A DNA stretch of 64,000 nt from Nepenthes gracilis (Eukaryota > Streptophyta > Magnoliopsida > Caryophyllales > Nepenthaceae), in contig BSYO01000004.1 in assembly GCA_033239525.1 (NCBI GenBank), positions 11,570,037 through 11,634,036 on the forward strand. Reading direction: 5' to 3'. The notes under the pieces are model-generated. The model was given only the letters and a program-made list of their open reading frames with translations. It was not told the origin of the DNA and did no database searches. Both the position numbers and the translations under genes were made by a program. Positions within the stretch are counted from its first letter, which is position 1, and every line of letters starts with the position of its first letter. Positions 22,110 to 34,358 of this stretch are shown here, piece by piece.

Positions 22110-22650
22110 ATGATTCCCATTGGTTGTTGGAATATCTGGGGCCTTAACATGCCTAAAAAGGCTCACATGATTAAGGACTTTATAAAATCCATTAATTTCA
22201 ATATCTATGGATTAGGGAAAACAAGTGTGTGGGATTCAAGTGCAAATTTAATTCAGTTTTCTATTACTTATAATTGGTCCTATTTTATGAACTACTATTA
22301 TGTCTAAGGTGGTCATATTTGAATTAAGTGGGATTCTTCATCCATTTTGCTCTCGGACCTGAAGATTAAGGAGCATATCATCTTTGACAATGTTATTAAT
22401 ATAATGCAGGGCATTGAATTTCCTTGCTCCTTGGCGTATGGTTTCCACTATATTGAAGAAAGAAAAAGCCTCTTGGAACTCGATAAAGAGTTTGCCAACA
22501 AGGAAGAGAACCTTCCATGGGCCCTTCTTGGTGATGTCAATGTGGTACTTCACGATTCGGAGATCCTTGGGGACAACTACTCGAAAGAGGGATCTAGGGA
22601 CCTAGCCTGTTGTCTTAGCTCCTTTGGACTATAAGATCATAGTTTCAATG
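22110..22650 (+). pseudogene. LINE ORF2 endonuclease domain, broken
   Basis: Starts MIPIGCWNIWGLNMPKK (W-N-I-x-G-L-N, the APE-type endonuclease start), then FIKSINFNIYGLGKT where the catalytic Glu of the usual LxETK has been lost. The frame 22347-22634 reads WALLGDVNVVLHDSE (usually GDFN) and DLACCLSSFGL. The Asp and Asn of the G-D-x-N motif remain. Frame breaks at about 22305 and 22633. The endonuclease would nick target DNA. Confidence 0.85.
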
Positions 22651-23480
22651 ATTGTACTTTCACGTAGTATTGTAATCATCATATCAATAAGAAATTGGAA
22701 AAAATTCTCGTGAACACTGCCTAGCTTTCAATTTGTGAGCCTTTTCAAGAATCTTTTGGCAAGGTTAGTATCCTAGTCCACTTCTCCTATCTCCTCCTCT
22801 AGGGTAATTTGGATTACTCTAATAATTTTATGACATACCATCCAATATTTCAAGATACTGAGAGATCCACTTAAACCTGTGAGGTCAATGATGTCCCATG
22901 TTCAGGATTGTTTCCAAGCTCTACCAAGTCCAAATGGCTATTAAGGAATTATACGAAAAAGTTAATGATCTTGGCTTAATTATTGCCCACATCTTCAAGG
23001 CTCTTGAGGTTGCCTAGGTAACTCTCTCCCACATCTAATTTCACCTTGTCCCCATCTCCTTAGAATCTCAAGGTCGAGTTGCTTTGTGGAAGGCTATTCA
23101 CATGGAGGACTCCCTCAAGCAAAAAGCTAAAATTAAATAGCTCAAGAATGATGATCACTATACAAATACTTTTTAAATACAATTAAACAAAAGTAGAATT
23201 ATGGAAGGATTATCTCGCTTGTCAAAGAAAATGACTTTCTTACACCTTTTGAGTCTAAATTCATGAAGTCATTATTGACTACGTCTTAAAATGCTTGAAA
23301 ATGCCTCTTGTGAGTGGTCCTGCAAATATCAAGGCTATGCAACCCCTCATCCTTAAGACTATCCCCTTGGACCTTCTCCGCAGCCTTGTTACTATCTCCT
23401 CCCTAGACGATATTAAATCAGTTGTGTTTAGTTTTGGGGGCTCAAAATGTGAGGTTTTGGATTACAAATGCAGTGATTAG
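22651..23480 (+). pseudogene. LINE ORF2 linker up to RT, decayed
   Basis: Fragments of the region between endonuclease and RT can be read in shifting frames. One is NKKLEKILVNTA (usual KLDRxLVN, near 22690). Another is the 61-codon frame 23295-23480 with LLRSLVTISSLDDIKSVVFSFG, which matches the segment just before RT. The RT catalytic core is absent. Confidence 0.7.
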
Positions 23481-25281
23481 GAGGTAATTAAAATATTATA
23501 ATCAAGATTAGGTTTAAGTGTATGCGAAAAATTGAGGCGTGCCCAGGGTACGCTGGGCAGAATCGCCGCACCCAAGGCACGGTCGAGCTCGCTTGGGGCG
23601 CGGATTGGCAAAATCAAATGCTTGAAGAGCGCTCGGGGTGCGGCCCTTCGGGTATGCTGGCGCTCAACCAACGCTTCGATTATAAAAGCACGTTCGAAAT
23701 TTTACGCGTTATTTTTCAATGGTCCAGAGAGAGATGAGAGAGAGAGCACGAAGAGGAAGAGAGAGGAGCAAACCAAGGTTCCCGAGTTTGAATCCGACCT
23801 CAAGCTAGTTAGAAAGGTAGTATATCAGGTCGAGACAATTGCACTCATACCTTTTTTTTTTTCTCTTTTCGCATTGTTCATTCCCATCCCTTTGGGTGTT
23901 TTATCCTGATACATATCTACACTTTTATTTTTATGATACCCATGTATTGGGCATGCATATATTCCGATTTCATATTCGATTTGTAAGATTTGTGCCGTAT
24001 TTCGTTCCACAAAATCCTAACCAGCACCCCTTGGCTTTTACCCATTTTAATTGAATTTTATACACGATTTGGACTTGGAAACTTGGAACCCTAACTTTAA
24101 AAACGTGGGTACCTTAATTATTTAGTATTTATTCACATACATTTTATGTATGTTAATTTTATATAAATAGAAATATTATCAAATATGAATCGGGATATTA
24201 TTTCACATGTACACTATATGTGTTATATTGTATATATTTTAAAAATTACTTTATATGCATTTGTGAATGAAATTTATTATTCGAAAATCCTAAAATTATA
24301 TTCGACTCATGGTGGTAAGGATTTTTAATCTTTCTCATACTTTATGTTCATTATACATGTAATTCAAGTCATGTGAAGCCTAAATTCATAAGAATTATAC
24401 AAATGATAAAAAGAATAAGAGAAACATTTCATGACATATCATGTTTGATGTATCGTTCCCCCGGGATGAGAACTAAGTAATAAGAATGAGTATGAAATTT
24501 TTCAAAGAATGAGTAAATACGAAATTGGATCGAGGATTTTTATTTTAGGTGGTAGCATTCCCTGACATGCATTAGAATATTATTGTGGAAGTACGATGAT
24601 TACCTCTGAGCCACGGGGGATATAGTGGCATATGTTTTATAATCCCATATATCAGATTAAAGATATACCGCTCACCACGAAATATTAAATTGCGTGAGCT
24701 TATGCTTTAGAATATGTAAAAGTAAACACATTCATTTTCTCGTTCAACCGCACCATTAGCTGGTAAGGCCTACTGGCCCTGATCCGTAAAAATAATAAAT
24801 TTTTTGCATGTTTTAGAATTTAAAAGGATCACAAATAAAATGAGAAAGAAAAATATATTTCAAAAAAGTATTTGCTCATATTTCATACTTATGCATTCAT
24901 ACTCTGCTTTACTTATTTTACATATATTGATTATTATCCTTATTATATTGTGCCTTATTGAGTATTTGGTTCATTTTTTACTATTTTTTCTTCCTTCAGA
25001 TGAGTACGCACTTATACCTGATAATGCAGAGTGAGGATTAGGAGTCGGCTAGGTATGAAGACTTGGAGGGGACTTTTGAGGACTTAATTTTGTAGTTTTT
25101 CACTTTATGGAGCTCATTTGCATATTTTTGATGGTTTTGTATAAATATCGATGTATGTGTATAATGGTAATGTACATGTAGCTAAATGTTCGCTATATTT
25201 GATACATATATATGCTTCTGCAGGTTTGTATGGGTTGTCTGGGTACCTAGTGGTATCTTATCTATGCCGATGTTGTAACCA
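23477..25281 (+). mobile_element. Chromovirus-type LTR (5' LTR of truncated element)
   Basis: A TATA box (23681) follows a GC-rich block (23530-23660). The later part has the layout of Del/Tekay LTRs, with a decayed iMet PBS six bases after the likely end at TGTTGTAACCA. The start is placed at TGATTAGGAGG next to the LINE break. No second LTR or internal proteins follow, so the element is truncated soon after 25.3 kb. Limits and family are inferred. Confidence 0.5.
23681..23690 (+). promoter_or_regulatory. TATA box of LTR
   Basis: TATAAAAGCA, about 25 bp before the start of the GAGAGAGA-type leader. Confidence 0.55.
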
Positions 25282-25287
25282 GAATTA

Positions 25288-25300
25288 TGATATCAGTGCC
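25288..25300 (+). other. Candidate decayed iMet primer binding site
   Basis: TGATATCAGTGCC matches TGGTATCAGAGCC at 11 of 13 positions and lies just after the proposed LTR end. Confidence 0.5.
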
Positions 25301-26188
25301 ACGTGTAGTGTTGTGGCTTTTGAATCGTGTATTGTGATATATGCTTGTGTATATGTATGATGTACAGGAATTTGTATATATATATATATATGTATATGCA
25401 TGTCATATAATATATATAAAAATATATACGTGTGTGTTATATTATATAATATATTTCTAAATTTATTAAGGGCAAAAAAGTCATTCCAATAAATTTTCAC
25501 CTTATTCCTCATATAATTTTACAAACCAAATATTAGAGTACAAATTTTCAACTAATTTCATTCCAATAACCAATTACGAGAATAACAATTTTCAATTCTA
25601 TTCCTATCATATTCTATTCATTGGGAATAACTATTCTATTCCCACTTTATTCCATTTCAACAACCAAACGTAGTGTCAGAGTGCACCTTTTGGGAGAGAC
25701 TCAAACCCCAATAGTTTGTACTCGCAACAGTTCGTAAGAACGACAAAAGTGATGAACTGAATGCTCCACATACCTTAGAATCCAAGACATAGCGAGATAA
25801 GTGGAAACCTGTTGATTGGATAAGTCCCAGAGAGAAGTTTACGAATGAATGTGTTTTTGTTTTCTTGGGAAGTCTTGATCTGTTCAGATGAAGGTTGAAA
25901 TTTGGATATGCAACATCAAGGAAATATTCAAAGTGATTAATAATTGTCCATACGATAATAAAAATAAAGTTGGCTACATGCAAACTATAATAAAGAGGGT
26001 TTAGGGTTGGATGAACGACGAGATCACTGGAACACATTCATAGAGGCCTTTTATGGTAAGTGTTTTCTAATGAACTTATGAGAATAAGAGGAGGATGCAT
26101 TGTTGAGATTAAGACAAGAGGGCCACACAGTTGTTAGGTATGAGATTTGTGGAATTAGCCTGAGTTGCGTCATATTTGGTGTTTGATG
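25301..26188. other. AT-rich sequence with half of a MITE-like element
   Basis: Contains a short (TA)n run (25375-25392). A segment at about 25455-25675 (TATTCCCACTTTATTCC...AACAACCAAACG) resembles the right end of the MITE at 26189-26733. The remainder has no recognised gene. Confidence 0.45.
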
Positions 26189-26487
26189 GTACTAACGGTA
26201 CGTTTGGTTTCTAGAATAGAATAATATGAGAATAAAATAGTTATTTCAAGGAATAGAAAATAATGAAAATAGAGTTGAAATTATTATTCTCATATTTGGT
26301 TGTTGGAATAGAATAATGTGAAAATTAATATTTCATTATTTGGCTTGTAGAATAATATGAGAAATAAGGTGAGAATAGTGATAATAATAATAATTAAAAT
26401 AATAATAATAAAATATAATAATAATACCAAATAATTAATAATAATAATAAATATAATAATAATGATGATAATATGTAATAATAATAC

Positions 26488-26528
<41 letters not shown>

Positions 26529-26561
26529 TAAACATAATAATAATAATATACAATAACTATA

Positions 26562-26602
<41 letters not shown>

Positions 26603-26733
26603 TGTGAAAATTATTATTTCCACATGTGTGGAATAATAATTCCCATAGAATATTTATTTTTGATTAAATTTGTAACCAAACAAAAAAATTTCTATTTCCA
26701 CTTTATTTCCTCCAATCAAATATGCCATAAGAG
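26189..26733. mobile_element. MITE expanded by AAT microsatellite
   Basis: The left end CGGTACGTTTGGTT and the reversed right end TGGCATATTTGATT are related. Both are followed by GGAATA/GAATAA-rich sequence. TAA flanks both sides, which would suit a PIF/Harbinger (Tourist-like) MITE with a 3-bp TSD. The centre is a long AAT tract. Classification is inferred. Confidence 0.55.
26376..26606 (+). repeat. (AAT)n microsatellite, interrupted
   Basis: About 230 bp made almost wholly of AAT/ATA triplets with small interruptions; the last run is 26562-26600. The apparent minus-strand ORF of Tyr/Ile runs is an artefact of the repeat. Confidence 0.93.
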
Positions 26734-26748
26734 GATTTAGAAACTTTC

Positions 26749-28180
26749 TATAACACCCGAGTACTAAAATATAATTTATTATATCATAAATTAATTGAAT
26801 TAAGTAAACTACTAAAGATTATGGTGGGTTTAGACAAATATTTAGTGGATTGAGAGGACGTATAAAGAGTACATGAACCATGCATAAGAGTATTTGAAGC
26901 ATTATCTCTGTGTCTAATATACGCATAAAGAGCACTCATACATGTTTATTCTAGTAGCCAAACACATGTTAGGCACATGTGTGCAGGTCAAAAATGGCAT
27001 TCACATTTAATGCACACATGACTAACGCATGTATATTAGTCTATTATTAAGAATTTTGATTTATTTTTAACTCATTTTTTTATGCATGGTGAGAGAAGAA
27101 AAAAATAGAAAAAAAAAGAAGATAAAGTGAACTTGAAAAGATTTCGAGCTAATTTTTTTGATAAATTCAACTTAAAATAATTGAATTTAAGCCTTTTCTT
27201 TTACTTTGTTGCTAAAGTCTTTGAGTTCTTTATTTATATTTTGGAAGTCATATGCATGTAGTCATTTTATACTTTTCATAAATATCGCACGCATGTATGG
27301 TAAGATCGTTTATAAATCTTAAGATTTTGAATGGTTATATCTAATTTGATAAAATTTAGTGAGAAATTTTGAAATTTATTAGGCATACTGTCTTGCATGT
27401 TATTCTTATGTAAGACCTTAATAAAATTTCTATAATTAATTTTTTTAAGTCAAGTTAATTATTCTTAGTATTATCAAAATTTATTTATTTATATAGAGTT
27501 TTCTCTTATTTAAACAAAAATCATTGTAAAAAAAATTACGAAATATATTTAAACATATTTTAACATATTAATTTGTAAACAAAAGGTGATTACCTAATAT
27601 GTACAAGTTAGAAAAGTAACTTTTATCCTTATTTATATGATATAATATATAGTCAATTTACCTATGAGTTTTAAATAGTGATGAATATCCTGATCTATAA
27701 GGTAAAAATTTTAGTTTGATATTCATTATTCGACCTTAGTCTGTACAATTTATCATGGCCATTAATTTTTAATTATTCTGGATTTCATTCACACACACAT
27801 GTGTATATTCATTATCTTTTAAATTAGTGGACATGGATCACCTGCATGATATTTGCACCAAAGGAGTTCATGGGGAGATTATACTTTTATTGTATTTGAA
27901 ATTATAATTATTGGAACATTTTTATATCAAAAAGTTTGTATTATTATGAGTGATATGCCTTTAACTCTGATTCAATAATCTTGATGTTGGAGATTGAAAT
28001 GTAGATAATTTTCCTTCATTTATTACTGATGATAAGTAGGTACAAATGATTAAGGCCAAACATGAGAATTTTGATTGAATTATGTGATGACGTAAATATT
28101 GTATTTTTATTTGATTCAAATTAACTTACGTTTTATATAGTATTTTGACCCGATTTTTAGATAAATGTGTATGACATCAT
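26749..28180 (+). repeat. Probable 5' LTR region of gypsy element
   Basis: The start is supported by the match to 31992-32095. The 3' limit is a guess, because no clean primer binding site could be found. Confidence 0.45.
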
Positions 28181-28230
28181 TTACCTTCATGATTTGTTAT
28201 TACAATCGTAACACTTTTTGCATGGTTTGA

Positions 28231-28640
28231 ATGATACCGTTAGGAGACAATTTGTGTCTTTTCAACCGAGGAGTTATGGTGAAGTGTTGGATTGAGTTCT
28301 TATCAAGCAAAAAATTAAAGGAGCTAGGTTCTTGGAGAAGGTGTACACTAATCATAGTGGCCAAAGATGAAGGTCTAAAGAGTCCCACAAGAGGTCCGAA
28401 TCATATGATAAAGGGATTGGGAAGGCTATCGAGTTCTAAGAAATGTTGAGGGGCATCAACAAGTGAAGGCGCCTTGTGGATATTGTGAGAGGTATCACAA
28501 AAGGCAACCATGTCTTAATCAATCAAGAACACATTTTAATTATGTCTAAGCTGACCATATGATTAACGAATGCCATCATCCAGTGAGACAAATGAACCAA
28601 AAGTCAAGCATGTCAGGAAAGGCATATGTTATCACTATCA
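28231..28640 (+). pseudogene. gypsy gag relic
   Basis: Shifting frames read VKCWIEFLSSKKLKELG, then near 28470 CGYCERYHKRQPCLNQS, which keeps the C-G-x-C...H...C pattern found before the knuckle in Del/Tekay gag. Identification rests on order and this motif only. Confidence 0.5.
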
Positions 28641-29010
28641 AGGATGTCGATGTGCCCCTTTCTATAGTAAAAGTTGAATTCTTAATTTTTAAAAATCTAT
28701 ACACATGTTGATAGATTCGAGGTTTACACATTTATTTATCTTCAAAATTTTTTTATCATTTACATATACTATCAAGAATTTTGGATTATGTACTAGTAGT
28801 ATCTACACTTATGTGTAAATCTATAATAGATGATATAGTATACCCTAAATGTGTAATTTGGGTCTATAGGATTAAATTATCAGTAGATTTATTATACTAA
28901 GCAAATAATTTTATTGCAATATTAGTCATAGATTGATTGGCATGCTATCATACAAGTGTAAATTATTTTTTATAAAATGATGTATTTTTCTAAGCTAATG
29001 TGTCCCTTTG
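28640..29010 (+). pseudogene. gypsy protease relic
   Basis: Near 28840-28990 one frame reads YPKCVIWVYRIKLSVDLLY and later IDxLACYHTSVNYF, matching the end of chromovirus protease (usual GMDWLxxYHAxVDC). The catalytic D-S-G is not readable. Confidence 0.6.
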
Positions 29011-29109
29011 ATTTTTAAGAAAGTAAGAATTATGAATCATCATAATTTATTTTTGTATTACATGTATCATTCATTAAGAAGCAACTGTCAAACTTACATT
29101 ACATATGTC

Positions 29110-29700
29110 AACTGCGCTGGCAGGTATAGTGTCGATTGAAGAAATTTTGATAGTTCCAGAGTTTAATTGTGTTTCCAGAAGATTTACTTGGATTATCGTC
29201 GAGAATTGAAATTAAATTTATTGTTGACTTATTGTTGAGATCTGCACCAATCTCTAAAGTTTCGTAAAAAAATGATTCATTTAGAGTTGAAGGAATTAAT
29301 GAAGCAGTTGCAAAAACTATTGGGCAAAGGTTTTATTTGATCAAGTGTATCACCTTAATGTGCTCTTGTGTATTTGTGAAGAAGAAAAATGGGTCTATGA
29401 GATTATATATTAATTATCAAAAATAAAATAAGAACACAATAAAAAACAACCATTCCTTAATGAGAATTGTATTTATTTGATCAAAATGTTCCCATGGTTT
29501 TTAGAAGATTGACATTCATTCAAGGTATCATCAATTTAAAAAATTAAGAAAGAGAATATAATAAAGACATTTTTATAACGAGGAATGGTCACAGTGAATT
29601 TTTGTGATACTATTTGGTTTGACTCGTATCATTGAAGCATTTATACACTAAATAAATCAGGTATTATAACTCTATTTAAACAAATTAGTGATTATATTTA
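29110..29700 (+). pseudogene. gypsy reverse transcriptase relic
   Basis: Frames read LELKELMKQLQKLLGKGF (usual ELKELKxQLxELLxKGFI), then EEEKWVYEIIY (KKDGSMRLCIDY) and TFIQGIINL, with stops between. The conserved order identifies the N-terminal half of a gypsy RT. The catalytic aspartates are not legible. Confidence 0.72.
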
Positions 29701-30329
29701 TTGATGCCATTTGATATTTTTGAAGAGCTACCAAAAATATAATACTTATTTGATGATTTCATTGCAAATATTTCAAGAAAGACGGTTATTTATAAAATTA
29801 AAGAAATATAAATTTTGATATAAGGAATTGATTTTCTTAGGCCATATTATTTTAAAAAGAGATATTTTTATAGATTCAAAAAATAATAAAAATAGTTTCA
29901 AATTGCCAATAAAAATAATTATGGTACATTGTTTTCTTAGTTGTGCAAAGTAATATAGAAGGTTTGTTGATTTTTTTTTCTGGCAAATGATTGTACCTTT
30001 GATTTGATTGATGTAAAAGAAAATAATATTCTTTTGCAATGAAATTATGAAATAATTTTTCAAGAGTTGATGGAATGTCCCATTGCTCCACCAATTTTAG
30101 TTATTTTTGGAGGATTAGATTTTCTTTTTTTGGTATATTATGATATCTTTAGGAGAGATTTAGATTGTGAGTTGATATAATATGAAAGAATTATTACTCA
30201 TTCTTCTAGACAACTTAGGATATATCCATAATTTAAAATTAGTGGTTGTCATTTTTACTTTGAAAAAATTGACATTATTTGTATAAAAAAAAATTTATAA
30301 TTATTATTTTTATTTTAAAAAATTTACGG

Positions 30330-31440
30330 TCTTGTTAAAGGATTTAAACTTTGAGATACAATACTAACCTGAAAAATGCCAACATAGTGGTAGATACAGT
30401 AAACTAAAAATCAACGGACTTGATAGCCCACTGATGATAAAAGAATGGGAATCGTTGGAAAGGATGAAAAAATGTAACATTTGACTAAACTTGCAATGTA
30501 CATGTATAATTTTATTTTATTTTTAAGTGAAGACAGAGATTTTGAAAAGATCAAAAGAATTTAAATGGATGATCTATTGTTAGTAGTCATTGCTAGGAAT
30601 TTGAGAAAAGAATCAAATGTCGCATTCAGAGTTCAAGCTAATGTAATTCTTATTTTTTGGGATCATATATGTATGCTAAATATCAATGAATTAAAAGAAG
30701 AAATTTTGAGCAAAGCCTATACAATGAAATGCACAATTCTTTTGTGAATTAATAAGATATACTAAGACTTATAAAAGATTATTTGCTAGAAGAATATTAA
30801 AAGATAAATTGCAACTTTTTGAAAAATAAAATAATTTGTCAATAAATAAAAGTCAAGCAGAATAAGCTATTAGGTCTTTTGCAACCATTGCTAGTACCTA
30901 GCTGGAAGTAGAAATCTACTACTATAGATTTTGTGATAGAATTATCGAGAATATCTACTAATAATTATGTAATTTGGATAATTGTAGATTAATAAATAGA
31001 ATTGACCTATCAGAACGATATTTTCTAGATACCATTTGGTGAAACTCTATGTCAATGAGATTTTAAGGCTTCATTGAGTTCTTGTTTCGTTTCTATCAAA
31101 TCGGGATCTAAGATTGTATTTGGAATTTGGAAAAGTATAAATTGGGAGTTGAGTATAAAATCAAAGTTTAATATGGCATTTCATTCAAAAACAGATGAAA
31201 AATTGAAGACAACCATTTAGATTTTGGATGATATATTTAGAGTCTCAATTTTGGACATGAAAGAAAATTGGATGATTACTTATCATTAGACAAATTTACC
31301 TATAATAATAGTTATTTAATAAGTATTAGCATAGCATTTTATAAATATTTCTATGCGATGAAATGTCATTTACCAACAAGAAGAGATTGGAGGTTGATGT
31401 TTATGTAGTCAGAGATAATTCAAGAGATGGTGGAGAAGAT
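30330..31440 (+). pseudogene. gypsy RNase H end and integrase relic
   Basis: Near 30340-30400 KGFKL.IQYYPEKCQHSG resembles the last part of RNase H. The open frame 30565-30747 ends ELKEEILSKAYTMKCTILL, the integrase zinc-domain region (usual LKxEILxEAHxSxYSIHPG). Then come decayed core-domain frames. Only order and these motifs support it. Confidence 0.65.
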
Positions 31441-31950
31441 TTATATGATCCATGTTCGACTCCTGGTAGCCCAAAGAATGAAGAAGAGTTATGCAAATTT
31501 CAGGAGATTCAAGTTAAATTTTAAAATTGATGATCATTTATTTTTGTATCATCTTTAAATGAAATTTCAAAGTTTGGTTTAAAAGAAAAGTTAAAACCAA
31601 TCTTGATTAAGCCATCTAAGATTTTAGATCGATTTGGAAATATTCCTTACATGTTAGTCTTACTTTATAATTTAGCAAATTCTCATAATGTATTTTATGT
31701 GTTAATACTCCAAATATATGTTTATAATCTTTCGCACATCATCAATCATGAATTTTTAAGAATTAATGAGAATTTAATATATATCGAAAAATCTGTTAAA
31801 AAGTTTGGTACAATGTGATCAAACACTTCCACAAAAATTATCCCATTAGTTAATGTGATGTGGAGGCACAACTTATTTAAGGAAGCCACATGGGAGTATG
31901 AAAATGGGGATCGAGAGAAAAATCTATATTTATTTCTCAATTGAGGTATG
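31440..31950 (+). pseudogene. gypsy integrase C-terminal and chromodomain-like end
   Basis: The frame 31603-31818 reads KILDRFGNIPYMLVLLYNLA, NVFYVLILQIYV and SHIINHEFLRINENL. It continues after a break as IIPLVNVMWRHN and EATWEYEN. These match the C-terminal tail of Del/Tekay polyproteins, whose normal ending contains EATWE, and set the orientation of the element. Confidence 0.82.
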
Positions 31951-31991
31951 TAGATTTATAAGAGTGTGAAATTTTATAAGAAGTGAAGAAT

Positions 31992-32095
31992 TATAATACC
32001 CAAGTACAACATTAAAATAGTATATTTGATTTGAAATAATTTAGTAAACTATTAAGGATAATTGTGGGTGTAGACTAAAATCCTATATAGCTTCT
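31992..32095 (+). repeat. Truncated 3' LTR of gypsy element
   Basis: First ~100 bp of the LTR, matching 26749-26850. Beyond this the sequence changes to the LINE on the minus strand. Confidence 0.65.
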
Positions 32096-32139
32096 GAATA
32101 GACAAATTATGAAAATTCCTACTATTTCTCTAAGTGAAA

Positions 32140-32690
32140 AAACACCCACCATAAGAGAGGTTGCAAACCCACAACTGAGGATGTTGCTATCAAACGATCT
32201 AAATGCTTAAGCATCAAAGAGCCCACCGAGCATCTCCAACTCATCATGGATAGCATTAAAGTCACCCAAAATCACCCATGTTTGGCTCAAGCAGCAACAG
32301 CAATACCCCCCAAAGAAGATTCAAGCTAGCAGTGCATATAAGCATCATTAGCATCATACACAAATAAATAGCAGCTCAAAGAACAATCAATCTAGGACTC
32401 AATCTCATAAGTATAATATGATCATTCATATAGATAATAAGAACATCAACATCCTGTGGATCTTAACCCACTCAAATACGGCAAATACTGTTTGGCATTT
32501 GGCTGTTCACCCAATGCTAAGAGTCAACATACTTAGGGGCCACCGAATTAACATTTCAAGGCCTAACCTTAGTTTCAACCAAGGAATACACTTGGAGCCT
32601 ATGACGCCCAATAAACTGTCTCACCGCCTTTATCTTATGAGGAGTGTTAAGACCCTAAATATTCTAATAAGCAGCATTAATCATTTGACA
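32140..32690 (-). pseudogene. LINE ORF2 endonuclease fragment
   Basis: Read leftwards from about 32675: N-I-x-G-LNTPHKIKAVRQFIGRH, with two Trp codons turned into stops around the W-N-I-R-G-L start. It goes on to VETKV-like sequence and, near 32270, G-D-F-N. Decayed and truncated before RT. Confidence 0.75.
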
Positions 32691-33306
32691 CCAGTTGACT
32701 GGAGTAAGCTTTTAGTCCCCTTATAGATGTTACTATGTCGAAGTACCAACTTGGAAACTGTAGACCCTTTCTTCTGTGGGACAGCCTCCTTTCTTTCCCT
32801 CCCAATGGTACTCAAAACTTCAGATATAATAGGGACCCAACCTTGGTTCACAACAGTCAACTCCTCAACACTGCCCAAGTTAGGGCCCTTCTCAGCAGTA
32901 TCCATCATGAGAACTGAGTCCTCCTCCAATAAACCCAAGGCCTCAAAAGGATTGGAAGCAGGAAGGACCGCATAACTAGGAAGAGCATCTAAAGGACAAC
33001 GAGCCACCACAGGACCCTCCACAAGAGTCAGAACAGAAGCCGTAATAGGGGCTTCTGTAGCAAGAATCCAATTCTGGGTATCCCCTTTCTTCTTTCTAAC
33101 TCTTACCACCTTGGGTACCCCCTCCCCCGTAGACAAAGGAAGGGACCACCTCTTTCTTATACCCAACACTCAGAATGGCCAATTAGTTTAGACTAGGAGC
33201 ACCTAATATTCTGCCACGAGTATTTGACCCGGACTTCCAGACTTTTCCACCCTTGAAACCTGGTCTGAACAAACAACCAAATCCAAGTAATCAGGAAGAG
33301 CCACAT
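32681..33306 (-). pseudogene. LINE ORF1, C-terminal part
   Basis: From the insertion junction the frame reads ALPDYLDLVVCSDQV, a continuation of DUF4283. After two stops the open frame 33169-32681 (about 162 codons) follows: a basic patch VPKVVRVRKKKGD, then a proline/alanine-rich low-complexity region (NPFEALGLLEEDS) typical of plant LINE ORF1 tails. The usual zinc knuckle between them is not legible, probably deleted. Confidence 0.75.
33302..33306. repeat. Target-site duplication (left), CACAT
   Basis: CACAT, repeated exactly at 37501-37505. It represents ATGTG of the LINE coding strand. Confidence 0.92.
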
Positions 33307-33701
33307 TATTACGTACTCGTCCATACACCCTCCAAAGCTGGATGACAATCTTCGCCACAGTAATTGAACCGGATGTGACGGATCTCATTCTCTGCTTTTA
33401 TTCCCTTTGGTTGTTTCCCATTTCCCCGTTTTCCGTGCTCGTTCCCCTTTTCCCGTACCCGTTCCCCGTGCCCTTATATATGATGCAACTAAGAATATAA
33501 GGGAATATGATATTTTGCCTCAACTATCTCTCTTTCTCTCTCTCCTCTCTCGTGCTGTTTTCCTCTCCCTCTTCCCTCAATATATTTCTCTACCCTTTGT
33601 TTACCCTAATCGCCTTCCTCCTCCGCCAGAACTCCCCTCTCCCTTCACTCCGTTCGCCATTAACGATGAATCTGCCAGCCAACGCCGAGAAGCACGCATC
33701 A
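33307..33701 (+). repeat. 5' LTR of gene-carrying element
   Basis: Starts TATTACGTACTCG (TG mutated to TA) and ends GCACGCATCA. It pairs with 37085-37500. Confidence 0.9.
33474..33483 (+). promoter_or_regulatory. TATA box in 5' LTR
   Basis: TTATATATGA after several TTCCCCGT repeats and before a CT-rich leader. It is conserved in the 3' LTR at about 37259. Confidence 0.6.
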
Positions 33702-34283
33702 TTTGGTGCTCTCATTGAGACAAAAGCAGAGGAGATCGAAGCACGAGCTATCAAAGCGCTCGAGAGTGCCATCGCCGCACTGGCCAACGAGATGAAGGCC
33801 CTCCGACGAGCTACCGACCAATTTGGCGCCTCTATGTCCACCGCGGTTTCAAAAACCGTACAAATCTAGTTGTCCTGCACCAAACTCAGCTCGTCCATGG
33901 TGGAACTCAGCAAATCACTCCACAGCTTCGAGCAATACACTAGCCGGTCAGTAAACCCTTCGCTTCCTATAGCTTCATCTGCGATGGCTTCCCATCGTCA
34001 CGTTCCTCTTCCCGCAATTTCTTCCATCACTGGTTCCGTACCACCATCCGTTTCTCGAATAGCCGTTTCTGCCCGAACCGCTCTCTCCGTTTCTACCATT
34101 AGACAAATTCGGCACTCCTACATCGACCACTTACCCCTGTCAACCGCAAATTCCTCTTTATTTTTAACTTCACTATCGTTCGTGGCTTCCACCACTACAC
34201 TAATTCGAACCTCCATCACTAGGAGTTTGCCGACCTTGGCTCAAATCGAGAAACCATATCCACATGCGTCACCTGATTTCTGA
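33666..34283 (+). pseudogene. Gag-like or captured leader ORF with internal stop
   Basis: The frame starts at an ATG inside the 5' LTR (MNLPANAEKHASFGA). It has a heptad-rich stretch (ETKAEEIEARAIKALESAIAA, likely coiled coil), meets a TAG at 33867, and continues in the same frame through a Ser/Thr/Pro-rich segment to a stop at 34281. An N-terminal coiled coil is usual in Tat-type gag, so this may be the gag start of the parent element. No capsid motif is present. Confidence 0.4.
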
Positions 34284-34358
34284 TTTGAAGAGCAACCTAC
34301 CACCGCATCACGGCAAAAGCTTCCTCCACCACACAGCCTTCCAACCCCTTCACAGGTT

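Larger units (their letters stand above)
20880..23480 (+). mobile_element. Degenerate L1-type LINE, plus strand, truncated
   Basis: ORF1 (DUF4283 and zinc knuckle) is followed by the endonuclease domain of ORF2, in the order of plant L1 elements. The element stops at about 23480, before the RT core, where the LTR at 23.5 kb begins. Stop codons are frequent. No poly(A) or TSD can be assigned. Confidence 0.8.
26749..32095 (+). mobile_element. Very degenerate Del/Tekay-type gypsy chromovirus
   Basis: Direct repeats start TATAACACCCGAGTAC at 26749 and TATAATACCCAAGTAC at 31992 (ancestral TGTAACACCC). Each continues with AATT...TAGTAAACTA.TAA and TGGGTGTAGAC-like sequence. Between them, in order on the plus strand, are relics of gag knuckle, protease, RT, integrase and the C-terminal region of a chromovirus. 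The 3' LTR is cut after about 100 bp where LINE sequence begins. The element is strongly AT-biased with many stops, indicating great age. Confidence 0.78.

Noticed and set aside
26290..26553. 87-codon Tyr/Ile-rich frame
   Set aside because: Pure translation of the AAT microsatellite.
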